Shown here: positions 45,502 to 54,881 of the stretch, in pieces | Position numbering within the stretch: position 1 is the stretch's first letter | How the letters are laid out: every line of letters starts with the position of its first letter | NCBI RefSeq assembly: GCF_945859825.1 | Contig: NZ_CAMAPC010000001.1 | Location: 248,001-312,000 of the forward strand | DNA from: Pseudoalteromonas holothuriae | Lineage (GTDB): Bacteria > Pseudomonadota > Gammaproteobacteria > Enterobacterales > Alteromonadaceae | Direction of reading: 5' to 3' | Length of the DNA: 64,000 nucleotides | Notes under the pieces: generated by a model | What the model was told of the DNA's origin: nothing | Databases searched by the model: none | Seen by the model: the letters and a program-made list of their open reading frames with translations, nothing else | Made by a program: the position numbers and the translations under genes

Positions 45502-46062
45502 TTATTTTGGACCTAAAACTCGCTTGGTTGTGGGAGTTTTAGGTTTTTTTGGCTCATCACACAATACTAATACTGGGCGAGTGACAAACAAGTTATTAGG
45601 ATAAATAACGCGATGCCCCTCTAAATTTCTTAGCACGACATTCATCAGCCCCATTTCAACGATACAGCCTTCAACATGGTTTGCGCCATCAATAATGCGT
45701 ACCCAGTTACCAACGCGACAATAGTTTTGTATAAACATTAATAAAAATGAGGTGAGATTACTTAACAAAGACCAACCTGCAAATAATGCGACACCAAGCA
45801 TGGCAAATAGGGAGGAACCAAGCACTAATAAGCCTTTGAGTTCTATTCCCCAAAACACCAGCAATAAACACAATAGCAGCATTGCGGTGATCATCTTTAG
45901 TAATAATTCAGCTCTAAGTTGGCGATGGGTGTCGATTTTCCCTTGTGTGACTTTATCTAACAGGCGTCTGCTTAATTTAAATAGAATAGGAAAAAGTAGC
46001 ACGACAAAAATAGTGATGACAACACGATATTGTTCGCTCAGTATATCTGTAAGGTAAAGCAA
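45502..46062 (-). CDS. Small MscS-family mechanosensitive channel
   Basis: 186 residues, shorter than E. coli MscS (286). It has about three hydrophobic helices and the MscS pore and beta-domain sequence ALFAGWSLLSNLTSFLLMF followed by RVGNWVRI and VILRNLEG-like text (VVLRNLEGHRVIYPNN). The C-terminal alpha-beta domain is truncated. It probably acts in osmotic release or small solute transport. It ends 22 bp from the convergent M14-family gene. Confidence 0.8.
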   Translation of the reverse strand: MLYLTDILSEQYRVVITIFVVLLFPILFKLSRRLLDKVTQGKIDTHRQLRAELLLKMITAMLLLCLLLVFWGIELKGLLVLGSSLFAMLGVALFAGWSLLSNLTSFLLMFIQNYCRVGNWVRIIDGANHVEGCIVEMGLMNVVLRNLEGHRVIYPNNLFVTRPVLVLCDEPKKPKTPTTKRVLGPK

Positions 46063-46116
46063 GATAATTTATCTCATAGCATGGGTTGGCATGTTTATAT
46101 CATAGCGTTGAGGTTC

Positions 46117-47814
46117 TTAAAAGCGATTCTTAACAGTAAACAACCATTGTACGCCATCAATGTTATTGGGTCCATTTAGTGGTGCTGCAACATCGAGGTG
46201 AAGCACTAACCCAGCATTGGCTCTACTTGGAGCTAGACGAAGACCCATCCCCACATTTTTGAGATAATTAGGGTCGCTATCGACTAAGGTATTGCCGCGT
46301 ACGCGGCCGATATCAAAAAATACCGCGCCACCAACTTTAAACAGTTGCAATAGGTCATACTCCCAGTAGTATCGTTTTTCTAAATTAACTAACACACTTT
46401 TACTACCATGTTGGTATTTTATTGGATAACCTCGCAGGCCTGTTTCACCTCCAAGTGTTAATTGCAGATCTTCAGTGAGGTTTTTTGCAAATCTCAGCTG
46501 TACTTTGGCATACCACGATTGGTATAAACTGCTATTAAAGTAGTATTCAAAACTCGCTTGAGAAATCATGTTGCGGGCACGGTTTTGTTCGCTATTCCAT
46601 TGCCCATTGAGTGCTAAAGCGCTGCGCCAGAGGCTACGTTTTGAAGTATAGTGGGCTTTTTCTACGGTAAAATTATAAATAAAATGGTTTTGATCATCAC
46701 TAAGTTGATTGTCAGAATAGCCAATAGAGGCGTTGATATTCCACCCTAAATTCAGATCCTCGGTACGATAGATAGAGTCAAAATTTCTTACCTTTATATA
46801 GTTATCTTCAAACCAGTGCGCTTGAATATATGGATAAGTTAGCCTTCTATTTTGGGCTATTGGCAGGCGCGAAGCATTGGTTGCCTTAAAGGTATCCTCA
46901 TGATTTCGAAAGCCAATACTTAAGCGTTGTGTCCAGTCATTTGCTAACTGCTTAGCCGCACCAAGATATACGTCTGATATTTTACTATAATGCTCATATT
47001 CAGAGACTTCTTCGCCTGCTTGGTATAAAGACTCAATTCGGCGATTGTTGAAATCTGAAATACCGTAACTATATGGCGTCTCTGTGGAAAAGAAAGGGTA
47101 ATGCACACCGATATAGTGACGTTTACCATCACTGTTGTCGGCATACTCAATTCGACCGCGATAGCGTGTTGATAAAATGTGCGGGTCGTCGTATACAAAC
47201 AAGTAACCAGAGCGGTCTTTGTCTTTTGTTTGTGTAAGAGATAAACGCTTACCCCAGCCTAATAAATTTGTTTCTCTAAAACCTATTCGAGATGAGTTTT
47301 CGCCACCACTGCGGCTAAAACTTAATTCAGGTAACAAAGTCCACAGGTCACGGGTTACCACATTTACTTCTATGTCGCCATGGCAGTCTTCTTCGGCAAA
47401 TACACGAGCATCATACAAAAAGCTCTGATTTCTTAGTAAACGCTCAGACTCAACCAGTCTTTTTTGGGAGTACGATTCGCCTTCTTTAAACAGTAAAATG
47501 CTACGTAATACTTCTGGTTTGGTGGTGATATGCGCACGATTGGCGAAGCGAAACAAAGCATTATTCTCTTCGGGTAAACTGGTATCAAATACATTAAGTT
47601 GGTGAAAGCTAATACGTGTTATACGTTTTTCATCACCTTCATCGGGTAACTTAGGCGCTGTATCTAATTGCCTATTCAAGTTGTTATTAAGTGCCTCGGC
47701 AGGTCGCTGGTTAGAGCAGCTTTGTGTCATTTCACCAATATTATTCGCACAGGTATAGGTGCTTGTTAGGGTGCTGATAATGACAATAAATAGATTGCAT
47801 GTCAGTGCTTTCAT
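46117..47814 (-). CDS. Omp85/BamA-type outer membrane protein with POTRA domain
   Basis: 565 residues with a signal peptide (about 1-23), one or two POTRA-like segments (RRITRISFHQLNVFDTS-like start at about 64, FKEGESYSQKRLVESERLL, about 100-170), and a C-terminal 16-strand barrel ending in F (WLFTVKNRF). The LTLGGETGLRGYP motif is the conserved barrel loop (VRGY-type) of the Omp85 family. It may insert or export another protein, or be a surface antigen. No partner gene is adjacent. Confidence 0.8.
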   Translation of the reverse strand: MKALTCNLFIVIISTLTSTYTCANNIGEMTQSCSNQRPAEALNNNLNRQLDTAPKLPDEGDEKRITRISFHQLNVFDTSLPEENNALFRFANRAHITTKPEVLRSILLFKEGESYSQKRLVESERLLRNQSFLYDARVFAEEDCHGDIEVNVVTRDLWTLLPELSFSRSGGENSSRIGFRETNLLGWGKRLSLTQTKDKDRSGYLFVYDDPHILSTRYRGRIEYADNSDGKRHYIGVHYPFFSTETPYSYGISDFNNRRIESLYQAGEEVSEYEHYSKISDVYLGAAKQLANDWTQRLSIGFRNHEDTFKATNASRLPIAQNRRLTYPYIQAHWFEDNYIKVRNFDSIYRTEDLNLGWNINASIGYSDNQLSDDQNHFIYNFTVEKAHYTSKRSLWRSALALNGQWNSEQNRARNMISQASFEYYFNSSLYQSWYAKVQLRFAKNLTEDLQLTLGGETGLRGYPIKYQHGSKSVLVNLEKRYYWEYDLLQLFKVGGAVFFDIGRVRGNTLVDSDPNYLKNVGMGLRLAPSRANAGLVLHLDVAAPLNGPNNIDGVQWLFTVKNRF

Positions 47815-47892
47815 TTGCAGCTCCCAAAGAGTTATTTAGTCTTATGAATTTGTTACTATAGCTAAACCTTTATCTGTAAGTCTATTTGATAA

Positions 47893-48189
47893 TTAAGAAT
47901 TTGATAGAAATAATTGTGCTAAATTAATTAAGTTGGAGAGTGAGTCAGCACCTTCAGGCGCAATCCAAATACTATCGCTGTAGTGTTCAAAGTTTAAATT
48001 AAAATTGTGTTGTGTATAGCTAAAGCGCCATTGGTGACGGTCAACGCCTTGAGAGAATTCGAGCATTTGGATATGCTTTGAGTTGTGTAAAAATATTTCT
48101 CCCCAAAGCTCAAATTCATCAGCAGCAGGCAGGCAACTTGGCGTGATAATTAAAACTTGGTGTTCTGAATCAAGTTCAATGTGGCTCAT
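47893..48189 (-). CDS. Small hypothetical protein beside recQ (DUF3630-like)
   Basis: 98 residues, soluble, acidic, with no signal peptide. The first residues MSHIELDSEHQVLIITP and the segment EFELWGEIF resemble a family of unknown function (DUF3630) often seen near recQ in marine gammaproteobacteria; I recall this from memory and it is not verified. It starts 16 bp after recQ on the same strand, so it is probably co-transcribed with it. Confidence 0.6.
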   Translation of the reverse strand: MSHIELDSEHQVLIITPSCLPAADEFELWGEIFLHNSKHIQMLEFSQGVDRHQWRFSYTQHNFNLNFEHYSDSIWIAPEGADSLSNLINLAQLFLSNS

Positions 48190-48205
48190 ATATACTCTCT
48201 AATGA

Positions 48206-50023
48206 TTAGCTTGCAGCAAGGTAGTTGCGGATTAGTTGCATAAATGGTGCACCATATTTACTTAGTTTGGTAAATCCTACGCCTGAAACTTTTAAAAACT
48301 CGCTATCGTTGGTCGGCATAATCTGTGCCATTTCTGCGAGTGTTTTGTCGTTAAATACCACGTATGGTGGCACATCATCTTCATCTGCTAGCTGTTTTCG
48401 CAAACTACGTAGTTTAGCAAACAGCTTTTTATCATAATTAAATTGCGCCAGTTTATCTTGATAAATGTGCTTAGCTTGCAGTCTTGGCTCAGCTAACTGT
48501 AATGAATATTCACCTTTTAATACGGCTCTTGCAGCTTCAGTGAGGTGTAAGCTTGCACCTTGAGTAATGTCTTGATTTAGCAAACCGTGGTGAATGAGCT
48601 GGCGAAGAACACTGAGCCAGTACTCATTACTATGTTGTTTTCCGATACCATAAGTACTTAACGCGTGGTGCTGGTTATCGCGGATACGACTCGTATTGGC
48701 ACCACGTAGCACATCAACAATATATCCCAACCCAAAACGTTGCTCTGCACGATAGACGCAAGATAGCGCTTGTTGCGCTACTAATGTGCCATCAAAACGC
48801 TTTGGTGGGTTAAGGCAAATATCACAGTTACCACATGGTTCTCTTTGATATTCACTAAAATAATTGAGTAAAATTTGCCGACGACAAGTTTGCGCTTCGG
48901 CAAAACTGGCCATGGCATTAAAGCGTTGTTCTTCTACACGGCGTCGGTGCTCATCTTCAATATCTTCAAAAAAGCGTTTAACACGACCAATATCAGCAGG
49001 GTCAAAGTACATAATGGCTTCTGCTGCCAGTCCATCTCTGCCAGCACGTCCAGTTTCTTGGTAGTAGGCCTCAATACTTTTTGGGATATCGTAATGCAAT
49101 ACAAAACGCACATTTGATTTGTTTATACCCATGCCAAAAGCAACGGTTGCGACAACAATATGAATATCATCTCTGGAAAACGCAGTTTGTACAAACTGGC
49201 GTTGCTCGTTACTCATTCCTGCATGATAGGCTGCTGCATTAAAACCCGCATCGGCAAGCTTTTGCGATATATCATCTACGCGCTTGCGGCTAGTACAATA
49301 AATAATGCCACTTTGTCCTTTTTGAGTTTTAAGGTAGCGCATTAGTTGTGAAAGAGGTTTAAATTTTTCTTCGATGGTGTAGCGAATATTTGGCCTGTCA
49401 AAGCTGCCTGTGTGAATGTACGGCTGGTTTAGACCAAGCTGTTGAACAATGTCTCTGCGAGTAGCTGTATCTGCGGTGGCAGTTAGTGCCATCATCGGAA
49501 CAACAGGGAAGTGTTGTTTTAGTTCGCTTAAACGACAGTAATGTGGCCTAAAGTCATGACCCCAATGAGACACACAATGGGCTTCATCAATCGCAAATAA
49601 GCTAATGTTCAAGTGCCTCAAACGCTCTTTAAATTCGTACTGAAGCACTTTTTCAGGGGCCACGTAAAGTAACTTTATATCACCTTGGTGCAGACGCTGA
49701 TAAATATTTTGCTGTTGCTCAAAAGTAAGGCTGTTATTGACAAATTCAGCCTTTATATCTAGTGCCTGTAGCTGTGCAACTTGATCTTGCATTAACGAAA
49801 TGAGTGGTGATATCACCACGGTGAGTCCAGGTAAGGTTAATGCGGGAATTTGATAACAAAGTGATTTCCCGCCGCCTGTAGGGAGCAATACTAAGGCGTC
49901 TTTTGCTTCAAGCACCGCGTTGATCACGGCATTTTGGCCATCACGGAACTCACTGTAGCCAAAGATTTCTTTGAGCACAGTGTGTGTATTGGTTTGTTTT
50001 GAACTAAGCGCTAGGTTTTCCAT
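48206..50023 (-). CDS. recQ: ATP-dependent DNA helicase RecQ
   Basis: 605 residues. Helicase motifs: GGGKSLCYQIP (Walker A), IDEAHCVSHWGHDFR, ATVAFGMGINKSNVRFVLH, YYQETGRAGRDG. A zinc-binding block has CRRQ...CGNCDIC, and the C-terminal HRDC domain contains FLKVSGVGFTKLSKYG. It unwinds DNA in the RecF recombination pathway. The following small gene is 16 bp downstream. Confidence 0.96.
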   Translation of the reverse strand: MENLALSSKQTNTHTVLKEIFGYSEFRDGQNAVINAVLEAKDALVLLPTGGGKSLCYQIPALTLPGLTVVISPLISLMQDQVAQLQALDIKAEFVNNSLTFEQQQNIYQRLHQGDIKLLYVAPEKVLQYEFKERLRHLNISLFAIDEAHCVSHWGHDFRPHYCRLSELKQHFPVVPMMALTATADTATRRDIVQQLGLNQPYIHTGSFDRPNIRYTIEEKFKPLSQLMRYLKTQKGQSGIIYCTSRKRVDDISQKLADAGFNAAAYHAGMSNEQRQFVQTAFSRDDIHIVVATVAFGMGINKSNVRFVLHYDIPKSIEAYYQETGRAGRDGLAAEAIMYFDPADIGRVKRFFEDIEDEHRRRVEEQRFNAMASFAEAQTCRRQILLNYFSEYQREPCGNCDICLNPPKRFDGTLVAQQALSCVYRAEQRFGLGYIVDVLRGANTSRIRDNQHHALSTYGIGKQHSNEYWLSVLRQLIHHGLLNQDITQGASLHLTEAARAVLKGEYSLQLAEPRLQAKHIYQDKLAQFNYDKKLFAKLRSLRKQLADEDDVPPYVVFNDKTLAEMAQIMPTNDSEFLKVSGVGFTKLSKYGAPFMQLIRNYLAAS

Positions 50024-50133
50024 CGCCGAGCATTTTAGAGGTTTTTACTTCACTTGTCTGTAACTTTTAGCGCTTGCAAAATATGCGATTAAAGCATAAC
50101 TTTTACTGGTCTGATGAGTTTTGTGAGCAAAGT

Positions 50134-50589
50134 ATGGATAGATCATTATTAATTAATCAAGTGGGCAACATTTTTGTTGAACAAATGCCGTTTAATCGAT
50201 TATTAGGAATTTCAATACACACGTTAAATGCGAAGTGTGCAATGATTGAGCTGCCATGGAAAGATGAATTTATAGGTAACCCAACACAAAAGATTTTACA
50301 TGGTGGAGTTATTTCAGCTGTACTAGATAATGTGGGAGGTATGCTCGCTGCTGCCTCTATTATCAACAAGTTACCAGACGAGGAACTATGCAATGTACCT
50401 CATAAGTTAGCCACATTGGGCACAATCGATATTCGTACTGATTTTTTACGCCCAGGGCGAGGTGAGAGTTTTATTGCCAGCGCAACATTGATCCGATCTG
50501 GTAACAAAGTATGTGTGTGTCGAATGGAGTTGCATAATGAGCAAAATTTACAGATTGCTTTTGGGACAGGGACATATTTAGTGGGGTAA
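50134..50589 (+). CDS. Hotdog-fold thioesterase (PaaI family)
   Basis: 151 residues from the ATG at 50134. The hotdog signature HGGVISAVLDNVGG carries the catalytic Asp, and the C-terminal half ends in IRTDFLRPGRGESFI and RMELHNEQNLQIAFGTGTY. Likely hydrolyses an acyl- or aryl-CoA ester; the substrate is unknown. The open frame extends upstream to a TTG at 50074 and an ATG at 50083, but the shorter start fits the family. It is divergent from recQ. Confidence 0.8.
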   Translation: MDRSLLINQVGNIFVEQMPFNRLLGISIHTLNAKCAMIELPWKDEFIGNPTQKILHGGVISAVLDNVGGMLAAASIINKLPDEELCNVPHKLATLGTIDIRTDFLRPGRGESFIASATLIRSGNKVCVCRMELHNEQNLQIAFGTGTYLVG

Positions 50590-50796
50590 TTGAACTTAGT
50601 TTAATGTTAAACAAAGCTAATACCTCAACGATAAACACGACTTAATAACTTAAGGGGCTTTAGTGCTTTTTACTTTAAAGTTATTCAGTCTCTTTCTCTA
50701 ATGCACTTTATCGCATTAACAAAACCCTTACCTTAAATTGACTAATAACGGTATATAAAACAGGTATAATGCGCCCTTAATTATTGAGGGGATGAT

Positions 50797-51714
50797 ATGA
50801 GCCAAGAAAGTGCAACGCAAAAAGGCTATTATTTTGCGATTTTAGCGTTCTTAATGTGGGGCTTAGCACCTATTTATTTTAAGCAAATTGACTTTATTGG
50901 TGCAGTGGAGATTTTGGTTCATCGCGTAATATGGTCTGCGTTGTTTATTGCTATCATCATTGTGTTGCTCAAGCAGTGGCATAAAGTACAACATATTGTT
51001 AAGAAACCAAAACTAATGATTATGTTGTGTATCAGTGCTTGTCTTCTGGGCTTTAATTGGGGACTGTTCATTTGGGCTGTGAATAATGGGCATATGCTAG
51101 ATGCGAGCCTTGGTTATTATATTAATCCGTTATTGAATGTTTTGTTGGGTATGCTCTTTTTAGCTGAACGACTGAGAAAGTGGCAATTAGTAGCTGTCGG
51201 TTTAGCGGTTGTTGGGGTAGTGATTCAAGTGGTGAGTTTTGGATCTTTCCCTGTGGTTGCTTTTGCATTGGCGTGTTCTTTTGCGGTGTATGGTTTAATT
51301 CGTAAAAAAGTACCCGTTGAATCTTTGCCTGGTTTGCTGCTAGAGGCCGCTATTTTATTACCATTTGCAGTCGCTTATTGGTTTTTTGCTTCACCGACAG
51401 CTACCTCAGATTTAACAGTAAATAGTAATGCAGTTAATATCCTGCTAATTAGTGCCGGTATTGTTACGACGTTACCATTATTATGTTTTACTGCCGCAGC
51501 TAAGCGTATACCATACTCAACCTTAGGCTTTTTTCAATATATTGGTCCTAGCTTGATGTTTGTGCTAGCGGTCGTGTTTTATGGTGAAGAGTTCTCTGCT
51601 CAACGTATTGTTACTTTTGCATTCATTTGGGGGGCACTGGCATTGTTTAGTTGGGACTCTTATCAATGGGCACGCAAGGCGCGAAAGCAGAAAAAAGCAC
51701 TGCAGCAAAGCTAA
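50797..51714 (+). CDS. rarD: RarD-type EamA/DMT family transporter
   Basis: 305 residues with ten hydrophobic helices of two EamA repeats. The N-terminus GYYFAILAFLMWGLAPIYFK and the LLGFNWGLFIWAVNNGHMLDASLGYYINP segment are typical of RarD. E. coli RarD relates to chloramphenicol resistance in name, but these are generic metabolite exporters. Monocistronic; the 15-bp triplicated repeat follows its stop. Confidence 0.9.
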   Translation: MSQESATQKGYYFAILAFLMWGLAPIYFKQIDFIGAVEILVHRVIWSALFIAIIIVLLKQWHKVQHIVKKPKLMIMLCISACLLGFNWGLFIWAVNNGHMLDASLGYYINPLLNVLLGMLFLAERLRKWQLVAVGLAVVGVVIQVVSFGSFPVVAFALACSFAVYGLIRKKVPVESLPGLLLEAAILLPFAVAYWFFASPTATSDLTVNSNAVNILLISAGIVTTLPLLCFTAAAKRIPYSTLGFFQYIGPSLMFVLAVVFYGEEFSAQRIVTFAFIWGALALFSWDSYQWARKARKQKKALQQS

Positions 51715-51719
51715 TATGC

Positions 51720-51764
51720 AAAGTGCTGATAGGTAAAGTGCTGATAGGTAAAGTGCTGATAGGT
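51720..51764. repeat. Three tandem copies of a 15-bp unit
   Basis: AAAGTGCTGATAGGT is repeated exactly three times (51720-51734, 51735-51749, 51750-51764), followed by a partial AAA. It fills the gap between the convergent rarD and REC-REC-GGDEF genes. There are no spacers, so this is a micro-tandem array and not a CRISPR. Confidence 0.95.
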
Positions 51765-51772
51765 AAAAGTAG

Positions 51773-53008
51773 CTAGGAAACGACTTTGTTTCTGCCTAGT
51801 TCTTTTGCCTCATATAGTTTTTTGTCGGCCTCCTTTAATAATTCGTCAATTATAGGTTCATGTTTAGATACAAGTCCAATGGAAATGGTAAAGGGTATCT
51901 TATGAGGAGTAAAAGACGAGCTATTGAGCTCTATATATTGTCTAAACTTCTTCAGAGACTCAAGGTTTTCTTCAGAGCTGTTATGTAGAAAATAAATAAC
52001 AAACTCTTCGCCTCCTAAACGTGCGACTAACTCATTGGCAAAAAATTTATCAAAAGTTTTTGCAATGGCTACCAGTACATCATCGCCTGCATCATGACCA
52101 TGGTCATCATTTATACGCTTAAAGTGATCGATATCTATCATTGCCACTTGGCTAATTTGTTGTTTTACCGTGCGTATTTTTTGTGCTTGATTTGCTTGTC
52201 CAAAAAAGTATCTACGATTTGGCAGTTTGGTCAAGTAGTCGGTATTTGCTTGAAGTCTAATGGTTGCAATGTGATCAAGCATATCGACGTTTAAACTCAA
52301 CCGACAATAAAACTCTTCCGCATTAAATGGTTTTCGTAAGTAATCATTAGCACCGCTTTTTAAAAATCGGGCCGACAAATGCGGAGAGTTCGAACCTGAC
52401 ACGCCAATGATCACTTTATCTTCATTGCTGTATAAACGACGAATTTCAGCGCATAGTTCGTCGCCATTCATTCTTGGCATCTCATTGTCAGCGATAATGA
52501 CCGAAACATCTGGATTTTGCTGTAATACTTCTAAGGCATCAACACCATCAACAGCTTCTAACACTTGGTATTTATGTCTGTAGAGTAGGCTACTGATATA
52601 CATTCTGGCGTGGCGAGAGTCTTCAACTACAAGCACTTTTACATCTTCATTACGAGGTAAGCGAGCTAGTTGCTTTTTTAGATAGTGGTAAGCTTGTTTA
52701 TTCTCTTTCGTTATATAGTCAATAACAGGGTACTTATCTACCGTTTCCCTTGTCTGATTGTCAATATTTCCAGTCATTACAATGGTGGGAATTTCGGCTT
52801 TGATGGTAACGGGTATTGCTTCACCATTTGGTGCATCAGGTAAAATAAAGTCTACAACTGCGCAAAAGTACTGATGTTTATTGATTAGTGCTTCTGCTTG
52901 TTCAAGTGATTGTGCTACGTGAGCTTCATACCCACATGAAATGGCAATGTGTTTTTGCACGCGAGCAATTGCAGGAGTATCTTCAATGATAAGTATTCGA
53001 TGGGTCAC
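51773..53008 (-). CDS. REC-REC-GGDEF response-regulator diguanylate cyclase
   Basis: 411 residues. Two receiver domains occupy 4-118 and 124-240, with phospho-acceptor candidates D53 (VVDFILPD) and D174 (IIADNEMP). A GGDEF domain follows (about 250-410) with the GGEEF active-site motif at 332-336. It probably makes c-di-GMP under control of a histidine kinase not present here. I see no RxxD inhibitory site just before GGEEF. Single-gene unit, convergent with rarD. Confidence 0.9.
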   Translation of the reverse strand: MTHRILIIEDTPAIARVQKHIAISCGYEAHVAQSLEQAEALINKHQYFCAVVDFILPDAPNGEAIPVTIKAEIPTIVMTGNIDNQTRETVDKYPVIDYITKENKQAYHYLKKQLARLPRNEDVKVLVVEDSRHARMYISSLLYRHKYQVLEAVDGVDALEVLQQNPDVSVIIADNEMPRMNGDELCAEIRRLYSNEDKVIIGVSGSNSPHLSARFLKSGANDYLRKPFNAEEFYCRLSLNVDMLDHIATIRLQANTDYLTKLPNRRYFFGQANQAQKIRTVKQQISQVAMIDIDHFKRINDDHGHDAGDDVLVAIAKTFDKFFANELVARLGGEEFVIYFLHNSSEENLESLKKFRQYIELNSSSFTPHKIPFTISIGLVSKHEPIIDELLKEADKKLYEAKELGRNKVVS

Positions 53009-53361
53009 TATTCCCGCCTTGTTATAATTCTTCGCACATGTAAGTTTTAAACTGATCTGCTAACAAATGCAATCCTACAAAGTAGTTAACCTCAGGTTTG
53101 GATAAAAGTTTTTAAATAGTAAATACGTAATAACCCATATATTTATCATCCAATGATGATATTTTGGTCAATATCAAGGCGCTTTTGTGCAGTAATAGCT
53201 GGCTATTGCAAGTAAAAGCAACGTAGATAGTAGGCAAATTCGCTTATCCAGAGCTGAGATTAGTTAGCTTGTTAAGTTTAGACCATTCTGAACATATACG
53301 ATACGTTATGGGTTAAGTGAAATGAAGAAATATGGGTGCCTAGAATTGACACCCTTGGGTA
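53009..53361. other. 353-bp intergenic region with repeat-like sequence
   Basis: From about 53140 to 53300 the sequence has a more GC-rich, ordered look than its surroundings (for example GCGCTTTTGTGCAGTAATAG and GCTGGCTATTGCAAGT). It looks to me like a copy of a dispersed non-coding repeat, but no second copy lies in this window. A stem GGGTG/CACCC (about 53334-53354) follows the maoP stop on the minus strand and may serve as its terminator. Confidence 0.35.
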
Positions 53362-53733
53362 TTAAAGATCGTCATCAGCGCTACTATATAGAGGAGCATA
53401 TGAATCAGGTACTGATCTTGAGCGGCCAAACAAGGTATGAAACTTGTTCTTACAGGTTGTGAGTTTGAGATATTTGGTCCAAGTACGCTCAATAACATTG
53501 CTCGAAGGCACTCCTTGCTCCATCACATTAACGAACTGAAGTTGAAAACTATTTTGTGGTTCGCTTTGTTTATTGTATAAGCTTTTAAGAAGCACGCCAT
53601 GTTGCTCTAGGACCTGTGCTTCTAAGAGTGTAAAGTGCCCGCTTCGGCTAAAGCCTCTGGGGAAGTTTGCGTCATCGTAAAAGGCGCGGGGGCTTACAAA
53701 AGCGTTACGTAAGTTAATTAGATTCTGATCCAT
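53362..53733 (-). CDS. maoP: Macrodomain Ori protein MaoP (DUF413/YifE)
   Basis: 123 residues. The N-terminus NLRNAFVSPRAFYDDANFPRGFSRSG and the FTLLEAQVLEQHG segment are those of the MaoP/DUF413 family. In E. coli MaoP, with the maoS site next to it, organises the Ori macrodomain. It is divergent from an HdfR-like LysR gene, the same neighbour as in E. coli, with an 87-bp gap in which a maoS-like site might lie; I could not verify one. Confidence 0.88.
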   Translation of the reverse strand: MDQNLINLRNAFVSPRAFYDDANFPRGFSRSGHFTLLEAQVLEQHGVLLKSLYNKQSEPQNSFQLQFVNVMEQGVPSSNVIERTWTKYLKLTTCKNKFHTLFGRSRSVPDSYAPLYSSADDDL

Positions 53734-53820
53734 AACTCAATCCTCACATTGATATTGGATGGAGTATGGAACAAGATTGTGTTTTTTTTAAACAAATTTT
53801 TTTTATCGTAAGGAGCAAAA

Positions 53821-54666
53821 GTGGACATAGATCTTTTAAAGACTTTTGTGGAAGTGGTTAAAACCCGCCATTTTGGTCGTGCGGCTGAAAATTTATATAT
53901 TACTCAGTCCGCTGTCAGTTTTAGAATTCGCCAACTAGAGCAGAGTTTAGGGGTTAATTTATTTATTCGACAGCGCAATAATATCCAGTTAACGGCCCCA
54001 GGAGAGCGCTTATTACCCCATGCAACCATGATATTAACAGGGATGCAGCGAGCCAAAGTAGATGTGGCTTTAGCAAGCAATATGCATAAGCAATTAGCGT
54101 TATCTGGTACCCCTAATATTTGGGATGCATTTTTGCAATTTGGTATTAATAATATAGTTGCCGCTATGCCCGGGGTTTCGTTGGTGGCAGAAGTGAAAGC
54201 GCAGCAAGAAAGTACTAGGTTGTTGCTTGAACGTACTTTGGACTTAGCTGTGTTGTTTGATCCCCCCAAAGTCGATGAATTGGTTGTAAAGTCTATTCGT
54301 GATCTGGCTATTATTCCAGTCAGTACGTTTGAATGTGAAGATGCCTTGGCATTTTTTAATAACCAGTATGTATATGTGGATTGGGGAACGGCTTTTTCAC
54401 TTTGGCATGCCAAACAGTTCTCTGGTAGCACCCCGCCTTATTTTAGAACCAGTACAGGGCGAATTGCACTTGATTTAATCATGCAATGTGGCGGCAGCGC
54501 TTTTATTCCACACGCATTAGCACATGACATGATAGAGCAGGGCAAGTTGTTTCATATAAACTGTGTTGAACAGGTATCAAGAGAAATATTTATTGCATAT
54601 CACAAAGATAACGAGCAAAAAGAGCAGATAGAAACCATTACAAAATTACTTGAATCACTTGCATGA
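53821..54666 (+). CDS. hdfR: LysR-family regulator, HdfR-like
   Basis: 281 residues, GTG start at 53821 preceded by AAGGAGC. The N-terminal helix-turn-helix DIDLLKTFVEVVKTRHFGRAAENLYITQSA is complete, and the C-terminal effector domain follows. It is named by position: HdfR lies divergent from maoP (yifE) in E. coli, where it represses flhDC. Whether it controls flagella here is unknown. Confidence 0.82.
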   Translation: MDIDLLKTFVEVVKTRHFGRAAENLYITQSAVSFRIRQLEQSLGVNLFIRQRNNIQLTAPGERLLPHATMILTGMQRAKVDVALASNMHKQLALSGTPNIWDAFLQFGINNIVAAMPGVSLVAEVKAQQESTRLLLERTLDLAVLFDPPKVDELVVKSIRDLAIIPVSTFECEDALAFFNNQYVYVDWGTAFSLWHAKQFSGSTPPYFRTSTGRIALDLIMQCGGSAFIPHALAHDMIEQGKLFHINCVEQVSREIFIAYHKDNEQKEQIETITKLLESLA

Positions 54667-54881
54667 TGTCATTTTGATGTTTTATTTGTGACATGTTTTT
54701 ATTTTGGGTAATGTTTTTAAGGTGTTATATTTAAAGACTTATTTTTAAATGCTTCTAAAAGATTTCACTTTTAAGTCTTTTTTATTACTTAAATTACTTG
54801 AGTGTAATATTTTTGTCATTAAGCGCTGGCACACTGCGCATGTTTAAAAAACTTACGTGTTGCGATATTGAGGAAATACAC

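Noticed and set aside
51720..51764. Short direct repeats that could suggest a CRISPR array
   Set aside because: The units are contiguous with no spacers, and no cas genes are nearby.
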